From contig NZ_LT985747.1 in the NCBI RefSeq assembly GCF_900289175.1, positions 298,506 to 362,505 on the forward strand: a stretch of DNA of 64,000 bases, given 5' to 3'. Positions 33,750 to 43,838 of this stretch are shown piece by piece (the stretch's first letter is position 1; every line of letters starts with the position of its first letter). The translations under genes were made by a program, and so were the position numbers. Source of the stretch: Paenibacillus faecalis (GTDB lineage Bacteria > Bacillota > Bacilli > Paenibacillales > Paenibacillaceae). Below the pieces are notes generated by a model. It made no database searches, was not told where the DNA came from, and was given only the letters and a program-made list of their open reading frames with translations.

Positions 33750-35822
33750 TTACTTGATAAAAGCATTTGGGTCTATGATGAGCGCAACTTGCCCATCACC
33801 CAGAATGGTGGCACCGGAAATGCCCTGAATGGAAGGCAGATATTTCCCAATATTTTTAATGACGATCTCGCTCTGACCGATAAAATTGTCGATCGCCAAA
33901 GCGGCCAGCCTCTCACCTTTGCGGATTACGATAATTTCAGTTTCATCCTCGGCCTCTTCATCAAAATCCGGAATATCAAATACACGGCTCAGTGAAATAA
34001 GCGGTATATGGGACTCTCTGAATGGAACCATCCGACTGCCGTGAACGACGCGAATTTGCCCTTTCTTAACAATTCCTGTCTCCACAATCGATGTCAGCGG
34101 AATTGCAAATTTTTCAGAGCCCATCTGAATAAGCATGGCAGCAATAATGGAAAGTGTAAGCGGAAGCTGTACCGAGAAATTCGTCCCTTTTCCTGGGGTT
34201 GAATAAATCGTAACGTTGCCGCCAAGGGAATTGATTTTTGATTTTACAACATCAAGACCTACACCTCGACCAGACACATCCGAAATTTTATCGGCTGTAC
34301 TAAAGCCCGGGGCGAACAGAAGCTGATTCGCTTCTTCATCTGACATTGCAGCAGCTTGCTCTTCGGTTACCACGCCTTTTTTAATGGCACTTTTGATGAC
34401 GTTATCCCGAATAATTCCGCGTCCATCATCCTCGATCTCGATGAAAACATGGTTACCGCTGTGGAACGCCCGAAGTTGAACCGTTCCGGTCTCCGACTTC
34501 CCTGCGGCCAATCGGTCAGCAATCGGTTCTATACCATGATCGACAGAATTCCGGATCAAATGAACGAGTGGATCTCCAATTTCATCAATAACGGTGCGAT
34601 CCAGCTCCGTTTCCGCCCCCGTAATAATCAAGTCGATTTTTTTATCGAGAGTTTTGGCCAGGTCACGAACCATTCGCGGAAAGCGGTTAAAGACGGTGTC
34701 TACCGGAACCATCCGCAATTTCAGTACGATATTTTGAAGGTCGCTGCTAACCCGGCTCATATGCTCAACTGTATCGGTTAAATCCTGATTCTTCGCCTCA
34801 TTGGCCAGCTGTTCCAAACGTACACGGTCAATCAGCAACTCACTAAAGAGATTCATCAATACATCCAGGCGTTCGATATCGACCCGAATCGTTCTTGATG
34901 GAGTATGAGTACCGTTTTTCGGGGCGGCCTTTAATGGGGCTGATTCGGTTGACTTGGCTGTTGAAGCAGGCGCAGCAGGAGCTGGCTCGCTCGGAGCATT
35001 TTCCGTTTTATGATCGACGGCTTCTGCTGTCGCCGCGCTTTCTTCAGCCATTTGCTGCAGCGATTCATGATCAAGCTCTGCCATTGTCACCGAGTCAACT
35101 TCTGAAATATTCATAATTTGGTTTTCAACATCCGCCGGATTTTTCTGTGTAATAAAGTACAGCGAGAAGGCTCGGTCAAATTCGCCCTGCTCGATTTCCT
35201 CTACATCGGGATGCGTCTTAACGATTTCTCCGGACCTTTCCAGAAGCTCAAACACCATATACGCTCTGACTGCCTTAAGCTGACAGTCCTCACGCAATTG
35301 AACCTGAATATAGAGCACTTTATGCCCTTCAGCAATGGACTGGTCCAACACAGAAAACTGGAATTCATCCAGTTCAATACCTGGATAGGGCGAAGAGCTG
35401 TTTGCAGATTGTACAGAAGCATCAGTCTCTGCCGGAGCTCCTTCCCCACGGACTATCGCTTGAAGTGAAGCTGCTATAGAGGAAATGTCAGCCTTCCCTT
35501 CACCACCCTGTACGATATCCTGTACCATCGATTCGAGCGCATCCAAGCTTTTAAATAAAGTGTCAAAAATATAATCCTGCATTTTGAGCTTTTCATTCCG
35601 AACCAGATCCAGTACATTCTCCATCTGGTGTGTAAGGGATGCAAGATCTTCAAAACCCATGGTCGCGGCCATCCCTTTCAAGGTATGCGCAGACCGGAAG
35701 ATCACCTGTACAATGCCCAAGTCACCCGGGTTGTTTTCCAGCTGAAGCATGTTTTCATTTAATGACTGCAGATGATCATTCGACTCATCAATAAACATGG
35801 ATAAATATTGATTCATGTCCAT
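33750..35822 (-). CDS. cheA: Chemotaxis histidine kinase CheA
   Basis: 690 residues. Phosphorylates CheY and CheB in response to receptors. P1 (HPt) has the phosphorylated H46 in RSAHTLKGMA; P2 with an Ala/Glu/Pro-rich linker (about 245-305); P3 dimer helices; P4 kinase with N box HLIRNSVDHGIE, G1 EIEDDGRG and G2 GRGVGLDVVKS; P5 CheW-like domain to the end. AGGAGGTG precedes the ATG. Confidence 0.97.
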   Translation of the reverse strand: MDMNQYLSMFIDESNDHLQSLNENMLQLENNPGDLGIVQVIFRSAHTLKGMAATMGFEDLASLTHQMENVLDLVRNEKLKMQDYIFDTLFKSLDALESMVQDIVQGGEGKADISSIAASLQAIVRGEGAPAETDASVQSANSSSPYPGIELDEFQFSVLDQSIAEGHKVLYIQVQLREDCQLKAVRAYMVFELLERSGEIVKTHPDVEEIEQGEFDRAFSLYFITQKNPADVENQIMNISEVDSVTMAELDHESLQQMAEESAATAEAVDHKTENAPSEPAPAAPASTAKSTESAPLKAAPKNGTHTPSRTIRVDIERLDVLMNLFSELLIDRVRLEQLANEAKNQDLTDTVEHMSRVSSDLQNIVLKLRMVPVDTVFNRFPRMVRDLAKTLDKKIDLIITGAETELDRTVIDEIGDPLVHLIRNSVDHGIEPIADRLAAGKSETGTVQLRAFHSGNHVFIEIEDDGRGIIRDNVIKSAIKKGVVTEEQAAAMSDEEANQLLFAPGFSTADKISDVSGRGVGLDVVKSKINSLGGNVTIYSTPGKGTNFSVQLPLTLSIIAAMLIQMGSEKFAIPLTSIVETGIVKKGQIRVVHGSRMVPFRESHIPLISLSRVFDIPDFDEEAEDETEIIVIRKGERLAALAIDNFIGQSEIVIKNIGKYLPSIQGISGATILGDGQVALIIDPNAFIK

Positions 35823-35845
35823 TGCGAGACACCTCCTCTATGAGT

Positions 35846-37234
35846 TCACTTACCGATATTAACTGCTTGAACTAATTTCCCTGCAATTTCATGCAGTGGA
35901 AGAACATAACTTACACAGCCCAACTCTACGGCGGATCGAGGCATACCATATACAACACAGGTTTCCTCACTTTCGGCGAACGTTGACGTAACTCCCGAAT
36001 CATAAAGCCGCTTCATCATCTTCGCTCCGTCACTTCCCATCCCCGTCATAATTACAGCATGCCGCTTCAAGGACGTTAAAGGCAGGAGAGATTCGAACAG
36101 CACATCGACCGAAGGACGATGACCATTTCGCGGCTCATCATGATGAATCGCTATGCGATACTGATCATCTTCGGATCGGGTTATTCTCATATGACTTCCT
36201 CCCGGAGCTATATATGCTGCTCCCTTCTTTAATTCCATCCCATCACTGGCCTCTACAACTTGTAAAGGGCTAAAAAAATCAAGACGCTGAGCCAAGGATT
36301 TCGTAAAATTCGGAGGCATATGCTGTACGATGACGATCGGTGCCGGAAAATCGCCTGGAAGGTTCTCCAGGAAGGCTTTCAGCGCCCTCGGTCCTCCCGT
36401 TGAGCATCCAACTGCAACTAATTGAGATATGCTACTGTGTTCCCCGGAAGAATCCGCAGAAGACACCATATTTACATCTGATCCCTTGCGAACAAGGTGA
36501 CTGGTATTGGCTTCAATCGCTCTGCGTCCTACAAAAGAAGTGAATCCCTTTTCTCCAGCAGTACGACCTGAACTGTCCATGGTTTGATGGGGCTTGCTTT
36601 TTGGAGTCTCCGGTGCTTTTTCTATTGCATTTGGATTCCTAGCAAGCGACTGCTCCGAAATGCCCTCTTTCGAATCTTTCTTTTTTTTGGAATGATACGA
36701 TGGAGCTGTCGGCAAATTCTGATCATCTGAACCTAAGAACAGTTGTCGATCGGAAGGCCTTGGCGGAAGAAGAATCGCTTTTGGGTTATCCTGGCGCTTT
36801 TGCTCTTCTTCCTCCCACAATGCCCTCCGTGCTTTGGCCTGCATCGCTGCATTCAGTTGCTTAAGTAGCTCCCGGCCAACCTGCTCAATATCCTGAGCAT
36901 TGGATATGGAAGGCTTGCGTATAAAATCAAAGGCCCCAAACTCCAGCGCTAAAATCGTTTCTCGCATCCCTTGCTCGTTTACACCCGACAACATAATAAC
37001 AGCCCGTGGCCCCGTCTCCATAATGGTTTTCAGCGCGTCCAGACCATTCATTTCGGGCATTTCTACATCCATCGTAATAATATCAGGATCGAGTTCTTTA
37101 GCTTTCACTACAGCTTCCCTGCCGTTACTTGCTGTGCCCGCAACTTGAAAACGCTGATCGCGCTCAATCAAGTCGGAAATGATTCGTCTCATAAAGGGAG
37201 AATCATCTACCACCAGCACTCGAAATGGCGTCAT
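35846..37234 (-). CDS. cheB: Chemotaxis methylesterase CheB with a long central linker
   Basis: 462 residues, about 100 more than B. subtilis CheB. The receiver domain (about 1-125) has D10/D11 and phospho-acceptor D56; the C-terminal methylesterase (about 275-462) has the catalytic serine in VGCSTGGPRAL, the histidine in VQHMPPNFT and aspartate in GMGSDG. The extra length is a Lys/Ser/Glu/Pro-rich linker of about 140 residues (136-275). Removes methyl groups from receptors when phosphorylated by CheA. Confidence 0.95.
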   Translation of the reverse strand: MTPFRVLVVDDSPFMRRIISDLIERDQRFQVAGTASNGREAVVKAKELDPDIITMDVEMPEMNGLDALKTIMETGPRAVIMLSGVNEQGMRETILALEFGAFDFIRKPSISNAQDIEQVGRELLKQLNAAMQAKARRALWEEEEQKRQDNPKAILLPPRPSDRQLFLGSDDQNLPTAPSYHSKKKKDSKEGISEQSLARNPNAIEKAPETPKSKPHQTMDSSGRTAGEKGFTSFVGRRAIEANTSHLVRKGSDVNMVSSADSSGEHSSISQLVAVGCSTGGPRALKAFLENLPGDFPAPIVIVQHMPPNFTKSLAQRLDFFSPLQVVEASDGMELKKGAAYIAPGGSHMRITRSEDDQYRIAIHHDEPRNGHRPSVDVLFESLLPLTSLKRHAVIMTGMGSDGAKMMKRLYDSGVTSTFAESEETCVVYGMPRSAVELGCVSYVLPLHEIAGKLVQAVNIGK

Positions 37235-37277
37235 TAAAGTCCACCTCAGTTTCCCTCATAGTCAAAAAAGAATTATA

Positions 37278-38162
37278 TTATTTCCGTTTAAGCCATCTGT
37301 GCATAAATCCTTTGATTCCCGTAAGGGAGCCAGACTCCGGCTGCGCCGGAATGGCCAAATAACGCAGGGCGATCCGTTGTATATCACGGGACGCTTCACA
37401 CTTTGGAAAAGCAAGAGTGAACGGAAACTGATGTTTAACGGATTTCACAACATGCGGATCGTCCGTAACATATCCCAGCATCTTAATATCCAAATTCAAA
37501 AACCGCTGTGCCGTTAGTATAATCTTGTCCGATGCTTGTCTGGCTTCTGCCTCATCTCCTGCCCGGTTCACAATCAAAGCAAACGGTACTTCCGGACTAT
37601 TTCCGTGAACGACTTTGATCAAAGCATAGGCATCTGTGATGGAGGTCGGTTCCGGTGTAGTCACAACCAGGCATTGATCGGCAGACGTGATAAATTTCAT
37701 GTTCTCTTTGGATAATCCGGCGCCTGTATCAAACAAGATGTAATCCATTTCGGAAGAGACAAGTTCAATCTGAGATACAAAATAGTTCAAATCCTCCTCT
37801 GACAAGGAAATCATGTCGGCAATTCCCGAGCCGCCGGGTATGTAAGGAATCTCGCCTGGTCCGTATTGGATAACATCGTAAATGCTTTTTTCTTGTCGCA
37901 GCACATGATACAGGCTAAATCGGGATGATACTCCCATCAGAACATCAATATTCGCCATGCCGATATCAGCATCAAACACAAGCACCTTCCGCCCTAAAGA
38001 TCGGAGTTTTAAAGCAAAGTTCAATGTGAAATTAGACTTTCCAACCCCACCTTTTCCACTCGTAATCGTAATGATTTTAGCTGCTCTTTTCGAGGAAGGT
38101 GCCGGGCGCGCTGGTATTTTTTTTGAAACCAAATGTCGAAGTGATTGTGCTTGATCGGTCAT
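37278..38162 (-). CDS. flhG: MinD-like ATPase FlhG (YlxH), flagellar number/placement
   Basis: 294 residues. ParA/MinD ATPase that works with FlhF to set flagellar position. The deviant Walker A SGKGGVGKSN is at about 35-44, with FDADIGMANIDVLMG and FDTGAGLSKENMKF following. Its start overlaps the flhF stop by four bases. Confidence 0.95.
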   Translation of the reverse strand: MTDQAQSLRHLVSKKIPARPAPSSKRAAKIITITSGKGGVGKSNFTLNFALKLRSLGRKVLVFDADIGMANIDVLMGVSSRFSLYHVLRQEKSIYDVIQYGPGEIPYIPGGSGIADMISLSEEDLNYFVSQIELVSSEMDYILFDTGAGLSKENMKFITSADQCLVVTTPEPTSITDAYALIKVVHGNSPEVPFALIVNRAGDEAEARQASDKIILTAQRFLNLDIKMLGYVTDDPHVVKSVKHQFPFTLAFPKCEASRDIQRIALRYLAIPAQPESGSLTGIKGFMHRWLKRK

Positions 38163-39568
38163 GATTGCTGTTCTCCAAGAAGCATTCGAGTCAATAGTGC
38201 TGTGTCGGGCATTAGCAAGTCATCGGGAACATTTTGACCATTCGTCATATAAGATAGCTTTAACGGATGGGCATTTAGCAGATTAAACAATGGACCACAG
38301 CTTCCCGTTTCATCCAACTTCGTAAAAATGACCTTGTCCAGACCAAACTTGCTGAAATGATCGGTAATCTCAACCATATCACTGCTTTTGGATGTCAAGC
38401 TGAGAACAAGATAGGTCTCACTTTGATCCGATGGTGCAAATAAGCTTTGCAGTTCTGAAACCAAAAGCTCATTACGGTAATTTCGTCCTGCTGTGTCCAT
38501 TAATATCAAGTCGCATTCTTCCAGACGATGCATCGCCCGCTGCATATCACCGGGTGATTGCACAACCTCAAGCGGCACATTTAATATGGATGCATAAGTT
38601 CTAAGCTGATCTACGGCCGAAATACGGTAAGTATCCGATGTAATGAATCCTACCTTTCGGTGATACTTGAACAACTGCTCCGCCGCAAGCTTGGCGATCG
38701 TTGTCGTTTTGCCAACTCCTGTCGGACCCGCAATATAAACCAGCCGGGTACTACTTTGTATCCCTCCGCCCAAACGCTTCTCCAAAAATGATTCCATCTG
38801 ACGAAAGATCGATGTATGCAGCTGTTCATCACTCAAGGTCTTGCCGCTTTCCAACCATTCCTCCATCGTGTTGTTCAACCAGACTTCGGACAGTTCAGCC
38901 GATAAATCCTGTTTCATCAGCTGTTCGCGAATGTTTTCAAGGGAATCAGGATATTCCCGGACAGCCAGACTTTGACGAGAAAGGCGGGCAATCCATTCTT
39001 TCATCTCCCGCAGCTCATCGAGCAGTTTTTGCTCTGTCATGGTTTTTGATTCAGACAAAGCGTTTGCATCAACCAAGGATGTCGCTTCCGTTCTATCTTC
39101 AGGTACGTGCATCTCCTGCAACGCATGAGGGCTGTCGGGCCGCTCTTCCGAAAGTTCAGCGGGCTGCTGGCTTCCGCCAGCAGCCTGTGCTAACGCAGCG
39201 GCAAAATCTGCTGCAGCTTGCTCTCGATCCGAGAACTGTCCAGAAATCTCACCGGACTTTTCAATATCGCTGCGCTCGCTTGTTTTGTTTTTTCCGGCAG
39301 GTTGAGAGCTTTCAGCGCTTTTCTTATATGCCTGCGGAACAGTATTTCTAGGGACTTGAGGCATGGGCATAACAGGCTTATCTTGTTTCGGCTTGTCGTC
39401 TTTATCGACTGCTGCAATAACTTCGATCTTCTTCTTGGTGAAAATGCCCATAAATCCGCCTATTTTCACCTGTTTCGAGCTGAGGATTACCGCATCATTC
39501 CCAAGCTCGTCCCGTATGTGCTGCATCGCCTCCGGCATTGTATCCACGATAAATCGTTTTACTCTCAT
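38159..39568 (-). CDS. flhF: SRP-type GTPase FlhF, flagellar placement
   Basis: 469 residues: N-terminal basic/B domain (MRVKRFIVDTMPEAMQHI) with a long Gln/Ser/Glu-rich region (about 75-185), then the NG domain of the SRP GTPase family with [40 protein letters not shown] and TKLDETG. Recruits early flagellar parts to the chosen site. Start overlaps flhA by four bases. Confidence 0.96.
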   Translation of the reverse strand: MRVKRFIVDTMPEAMQHIRDELGNDAVILSSKQVKIGGFMGIFTKKKIEVIAAVDKDDKPKQDKPVMPMPQVPRNTVPQAYKKSAESSQPAGKNKTSERSDIEKSGEISGQFSDREQAAADFAAALAQAAGGSQQPAELSEERPDSPHALQEMHVPEDRTEATSLVDANALSESKTMTEQKLLDELREMKEWIARLSRQSLAVREYPDSLENIREQLMKQDLSAELSEVWLNNTMEEWLESGKTLSDEQLHTSIFRQMESFLEKRLGGGIQSSTRLVYIAGPTGVGKTTTIAKLAAEQLFKYHRKVGFITSDTYRISAVDQLRTYASILNVPLEVVQSPGDMQRAMHRLEECDLILMDTAGRNYRNELLVSELQSLFAPSDQSETYLVLSLTSKSSDMVEITDHFSKFGLDKVIFTKLDETGSCGPLFNLLNAHPLKLSYMTNGQNVPDDLLMPDTALLTRMLLGEQQS

Positions 39569-41595
39569 AAATTCACCACCCCGACGCTCTGTATTTCAAC
39601 ATTGGGCTCAAGCTCACTGTAAGAGAGTACCGGTATATCCTGCATACTGCGTTCAATAACCTGCCGCAAATACATCCGAATCGCAGGAGATGTTAACAAT
39701 ACGGGCTGCTGTCCCATCTGGATGATCCGGTTCACCTGCTCGCTTAGCTTTTGGAATATGCTCTGGGATGAAACCGGATCAATCGCAATATAGCTTCCCT
39801 GGTCGGTCTGCTGCACACTTTCGGCGATTTTTTTCTCCAACTCAGGACCTACGGTAATGACCCGCATCGCCTCTCCTTCCGGAGCATATTGTTGTGTAAT
39901 CTGTCGTGAAAGTGCTTGTCTTACGTACTCAGTAAGCACATCAGGATCTTTCGAGTATTGTCCATAGTCAGCAAGGGTTTCGAATATCGTTACCAAATCC
40001 CGAATCGATATTTTCTCCTTCAGCAGCTTGGCCAGTACCTTCTGTACATCACCGATCGTAAGAACGGAAGGAATGAGTTCATCAACAAGCACCGGGTAAC
40101 TTTCTCGAATATTGTCGACAAGTGTTTTCGTCTCCTGTCGTCCAATCAACTCATGGGCATGTCTCTTGATCAGTTCCGTCAAATGCGTAGCAACTACAGA
40201 AGGAGGGTCAACTACCGTATAACCACCCAGCTCCGCCCGCTCCTTCGTGTTTTCGTCAATCCACAATGCCGGAAGACCAAAGGCAGGTTCTGTTGTTTCG
40301 ATACCCGTAACCGAATCGTCCTCATACCCAGGGCTCATGGCAAGATAGTGATTTAGTAATAGTTCACCGCCGCCGACAACATTCCCTTTAATTTTTATGA
40401 CGTATTCATTCGGTTTTAGTTGAATATTGTCGCGAATACGTATAACAGGTACGACGAGTCCCAGCTCAAGCGCACATTGTCTGCGGATCATAATGATCCT
40501 GTCAAGCAAATCGCCGCCTTGCTGTGCGTCTGCCAGCGGAATAAGACCGTAACCAAACTCAAATTCGATCGGGTCAACCTGAAGCAGGTTGATGACACTC
40601 TCCGGACTGCGAACTTCTTCGATCTGCTGTTCCTCCTCCATTTGCTCAACTTCCACTTGCTGCCGATCCAGTCTGCTCTGCATGCTCCTTGCTGCAAAGA
40701 ACAGCAAAACAGCGATCGGAAGCGTTGCAAGGAAGCCAATCGGAGTCATACCAAGAAAGAACACAGTAATTGCAACAATATATAAAAGTTTTGGATATGA
40801 TAATAGCTGGCCTGTCAGATCATCAGATAAAGTACCTTCTGATGAAGCTCGTGTTACGATGATACCGGCTGCCGTTGAAATCAACAGTGCCGGAATTTGG
40901 CTTACCAAGCCGTCACCGATCGTAAGAATCGAGTATGTACTCATCGCGTCTTGAAAAGTCATACCATGAATGGAAATACCGATAATAAATCCGCCGATCA
41001 GGTTGATCAAGAGAATAATAATCGAAGCAATGGCATCACCTTTAACGAACTTGCTCGCACCATCCATCGCCCCGTAAAAATCGGCTTCTCTCTCGATCTT
41101 CCGCCTCCGCTCGCGAGCCTGGACTTCATTAATCATGCCAGCGTTCAAATCGGCATCAATACTCATCTGCTTCCCCGGCATGGCATCGAGTGTAAATCTT
41201 GCCGCCACTTCAGCAACCCGCTCCGAGCCCTTCGTAATAACGATAAACTGGACGACGACGAGGATCAGAAAGACGATAAATCCTATAGCTATCTCTCCTC
41301 CGGCAATCCAGCTACCGAAAGTAGCGACAACATCCCCGGCTTGTCCCTTGGACAAAATAAGCTTGGTTGTTGATATGTTCAATGCCAATCGAAACAGCGT
41401 CGTTATTAACAAAAGCGAAGGGAAAATAGAAAAGTCTAGCGCTTCCTTCGTATTCATGGCGACGAGTAATATCGTAAGTGCCAATGAAATGTTAATAACA
41501 AGCAGTATATCCAATAGCCATATAGGGATCGGAAGAATCATCATAAGCACGATGCCGATAACACCCGCTAAAACAGATATTTCTTTAATTTTCAC
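39565..41595 (-). CDS. flhA: Flagellar type III export gate protein FlhA
   Basis: 676 residues. The N-terminal half has about eight membrane helices, with the conserved FHIPEP-family segment RERRRKIEREADFYGAMDGA between helices; the cytoplasmic C-terminal half forms the nonameric ring that docks export chaperones. Uses proton motive force to push flagellar subunits out. It follows flhB. Confidence 0.97.
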   Translation of the reverse strand: MKIKEISVLAGVIGIVLMMILPIPIWLLDILLVINISLALTILLVAMNTKEALDFSIFPSLLLITTLFRLALNISTTKLILSKGQAGDVVATFGSWIAGGEIAIGFIVFLILVVVQFIVITKGSERVAEVAARFTLDAMPGKQMSIDADLNAGMINEVQARERRRKIEREADFYGAMDGASKFVKGDAIASIIILLINLIGGFIIGISIHGMTFQDAMSTYSILTIGDGLVSQIPALLISTAAGIIVTRASSEGTLSDDLTGQLLSYPKLLYIVAITVFFLGMTPIGFLATLPIAVLLFFAARSMQSRLDRQQVEVEQMEEEQQIEEVRSPESVINLLQVDPIEFEFGYGLIPLADAQQGGDLLDRIIMIRRQCALELGLVVPVIRIRDNIQLKPNEYVIKIKGNVVGGGELLLNHYLAMSPGYEDDSVTGIETTEPAFGLPALWIDENTKERAELGGYTVVDPPSVVATHLTELIKRHAHELIGRQETKTLVDNIRESYPVLVDELIPSVLTIGDVQKVLAKLLKEKISIRDLVTIFETLADYGQYSKDPDVLTEYVRQALSRQITQQYAPEGEAMRVITVGPELEKKIAESVQQTDQGSYIAIDPVSSQSIFQKLSEQVNRIIQMGQQPVLLTSPAIRMYLRQVIERSMQDIPVLSYSELEPNVEIQSVGVVNL

Positions 41596-41618
41596 TGCTG
41601 TCGGCCTCCGATCCCATA

Positions 41619-42716
41619 TTATTTCACTTTACCTTTTAATTTGTATACGTACGCCAGCACTTCAGCTACTGCCTGAAACAGATCGCCTGGGATCGAGTCC
41701 CCGATTTCCGCTCTTTGATAGAGCGCCCGTGCAAGCGGTTTGTTTTCCATCGTAATGATGCCATTTTCCTTGGCGATTTCCTTTATTCGCAATGCCATAT
41801 AATCTTGTCCTTTGGCAATAATCTGCGGCGCATCCATGGAAGCTCCATCATACTTTAACGCTACGGCAAAATGAGTCGGGTTCGTAATAATGACATCTGC
41901 CTTTGGAACTTCCTGCATCATCCGCTGAAGTGCCATACGCCGCTGACGCTCACGTATCTTTCCTTTAATAAGCGGATCGCCTTCCATTTTCTTATATTCG
42001 TCTTTTATATCCTGCTTGGACATTCGGATGCTTTTTGCATGCTGGTATTTTTGAAAGATGAAATCAAGAATGGCCAGAACGATTAATCCGACCGCAATTT
42101 TAACTCCAAGAGACAACGTCACGTCAGCTGTAAAATCAAAGATCCCTTCTGGGCTCATCAAGGCGAGTGAAGACAACCCTTCTCTCGCATCCCATAGTGT
42201 GCTATAGACGAGATAACCGATAATAACCAGTTTTAAGATCGATTTAAAAAACTCTGCGACACTTCGCATGGACGCTATATTTTTAAACCCTTTGATCGGA
42301 TCGATTTTACTGAATTTCATCTTTAGCGGCTCTCCTGTCAAGAGAAAACCGACCTGCATGTAATTAATAACAAGTGCCATAACAAACACCGCGATAAACA
42401 AAGGAGCTAGCAGCAGCAATAGCTGTATCCCATATTCCCCGAACAGCATGATCGTATTATCCGCTGTTACATCCATGGAAAGCCGATTCAAGTAGATATC
42501 GGTAAACAGCCGAACGACGTGATCCCCTATATATCCGCCAAAGAACATCAGACATAAAAATGCGGATAACAGAACAGCTGCGCCTGACAGCTCCATACTT
42601 TTGGCAACCTGACCTTTTTTACGGGTGTCCTGCTTCTTTTTAGGTGTAGCCTTTTCAGTCTTTTCACCAGAGAACAGCTGCAGATCCAGACGATATTTCA
42701 AGGTCACATCTACCAC
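41619..42716 (-). CDS. flhB: Flagellar export substrate-switch protein FlhB
   Basis: 365 residues from a GTG with GGAGTGGAG upstream. Four membrane helices then a cytoplasmic domain with the self-cleaving NPTH motif (VIITNPTHFAVALKYD). Switches export from rod/hook to filament type once the hook length ruler FliK signals. Confidence 0.97.
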   Translation of the reverse strand: MVDVTLKYRLDLQLFSGEKTEKATPKKKQDTRKKGQVAKSMELSGAAVLLSAFLCLMFFGGYIGDHVVRLFTDIYLNRLSMDVTADNTIMLFGEYGIQLLLLLAPLFIAVFVMALVINYMQVGFLLTGEPLKMKFSKIDPIKGFKNIASMRSVAEFFKSILKLVIIGYLVYSTLWDAREGLSSLALMSPEGIFDFTADVTLSLGVKIAVGLIVLAILDFIFQKYQHAKSIRMSKQDIKDEYKKMEGDPLIKGKIRERQRRMALQRMMQEVPKADVIITNPTHFAVALKYDGASMDAPQIIAKGQDYMALRIKEIAKENGIITMENKPLARALYQRAEIGDSIPGDLFQAVAEVLAYVYKLKGKVK

Positions 42717-42737
42717 TAATCTCCACTCCTAACTTCA

Positions 42738-43532
42738 TTACGCCGGCTTACTGCCTATCACATCCAGCAGTTTCTGCAGGGCTTCAAACATTTCAACAAA
42801 GAGATGTTCAAACAGTCCTGATAATCCTGGCATAAGCAGTAGAAGCAGTACCAAACCAACAATGATTTTCAAAGGAATGCCGACGACAAACACGTTGAAC
42901 TGAGGCGCTGTTCTCGCCAGAAATCCAAGACCAACATCGGTCAAAAATAACGCTGCAACAATCGGTGCACACATTTGAAGTGCCAGCACAAACGAATGAG
43001 CAAATGTTGTGATCAGAAAATCGGACACACTACCAGCTTGTATTTCGTAAAATACATTGCCGGTGATGGCAATCCAGTCATAGCTGTACATTATGGCATC
43101 CAATAGAAAATGATGTCCGTTCATATTTAAAAATACGAGGAGCGCCATCATATATTTAAAATTACCGATGAGCGGTGTTGAAACACCAGTAACCGGATCG
43201 ATCACATTCGCCATGCTGAAGCCGATCTGAATGTCGATCAAACCACCTGCTGTTTGAACGACCGCCATCATCAAAAACGCGGTAAACCCTAAAAGTAACC
43301 CTACCATAACCTCTTGGATGATCAGAAGTACATACGATATATCTTGAACGACCACCTGACCAAGACCAAAGGTTAAAAACACAAGAACAGTAACAATAAA
43401 GGAAAGTCCTATTTTAAAAGTTACTGGAACTCCATTCGCCGAATAGACCGGCACGACTACAAAAAAAGATGTAATTCGACAAAAAATAAGCATAAAGACA
43501 GGAATACTTTGTTCCAACCATTCCATGGACAC
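42738..43532 (-). CDS. fliR: Flagellar export apparatus protein FliR
   Basis: 264 residues, about six membrane helices, no cleavable signal. Part of the FliPQR export gate. Follows fliQ by five bases. Confidence 0.94.
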   Translation of the reverse strand: MSMEWLEQSIPVFMLIFCRITSFFVVVPVYSANGVPVTFKIGLSFIVTVLVFLTFGLGQVVVQDISYVLLIIQEVMVGLLLGFTAFLMMAVVQTAGGLIDIQIGFSMANVIDPVTGVSTPLIGNFKYMMALLVFLNMNGHHFLLDAIMYSYDWIAITGNVFYEIQAGSVSDFLITTFAHSFVLALQMCAPIVAALFLTDVGLGFLARTAPQFNVFVVGIPLKIIVGLVLLLLLMPGLSGLFEHLFVEMFEALQKLLDVIGSKPA

Positions 43533-43537
43533 TCAGC

Positions 43538-43807
43538 CTATCCGATATATTTGTGGAGATTGTCCAGAATACCTGTCGTAAAATCCACAAGTGTTGTTAA
43601 TATCCAAGGACCAAACAGCAGCAATGAGACCAGGACAATAATGATCTTAGGCACAAAGGCAAGTGTTTGCTCTTGGATCTGTGTCGTTGCTTGAAAAATA
43701 CTGATGACTAACCCCACGACCAATGCAAGCACAAGCATCGGGGCACTTACTTTTAACACGGTATATACCGCCTGTGCCGCCAGACCGATAATAAACTCAG
43801 CACTCAC
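43538..43807 (-). CDS. fliQ: Flagellar export apparatus protein FliQ
   Basis: 89 residues with two membrane helices and the family segment VGLVISIFQATTQIQEQTLAF. Four copies join FliP and FliR in the export gate. Confidence 0.96.
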   Translation of the reverse strand: MSAEFIIGLAAQAVYTVLKVSAPMLVLALVVGLVISIFQATTQIQEQTLAFVPKIIIVLVSLLLFGPWILTTLVDFTTGILDNLHKYIG

Positions 43808-43838
43808 AGTGAGTCCTCCTGTCTTGAAAAACTTGCCG

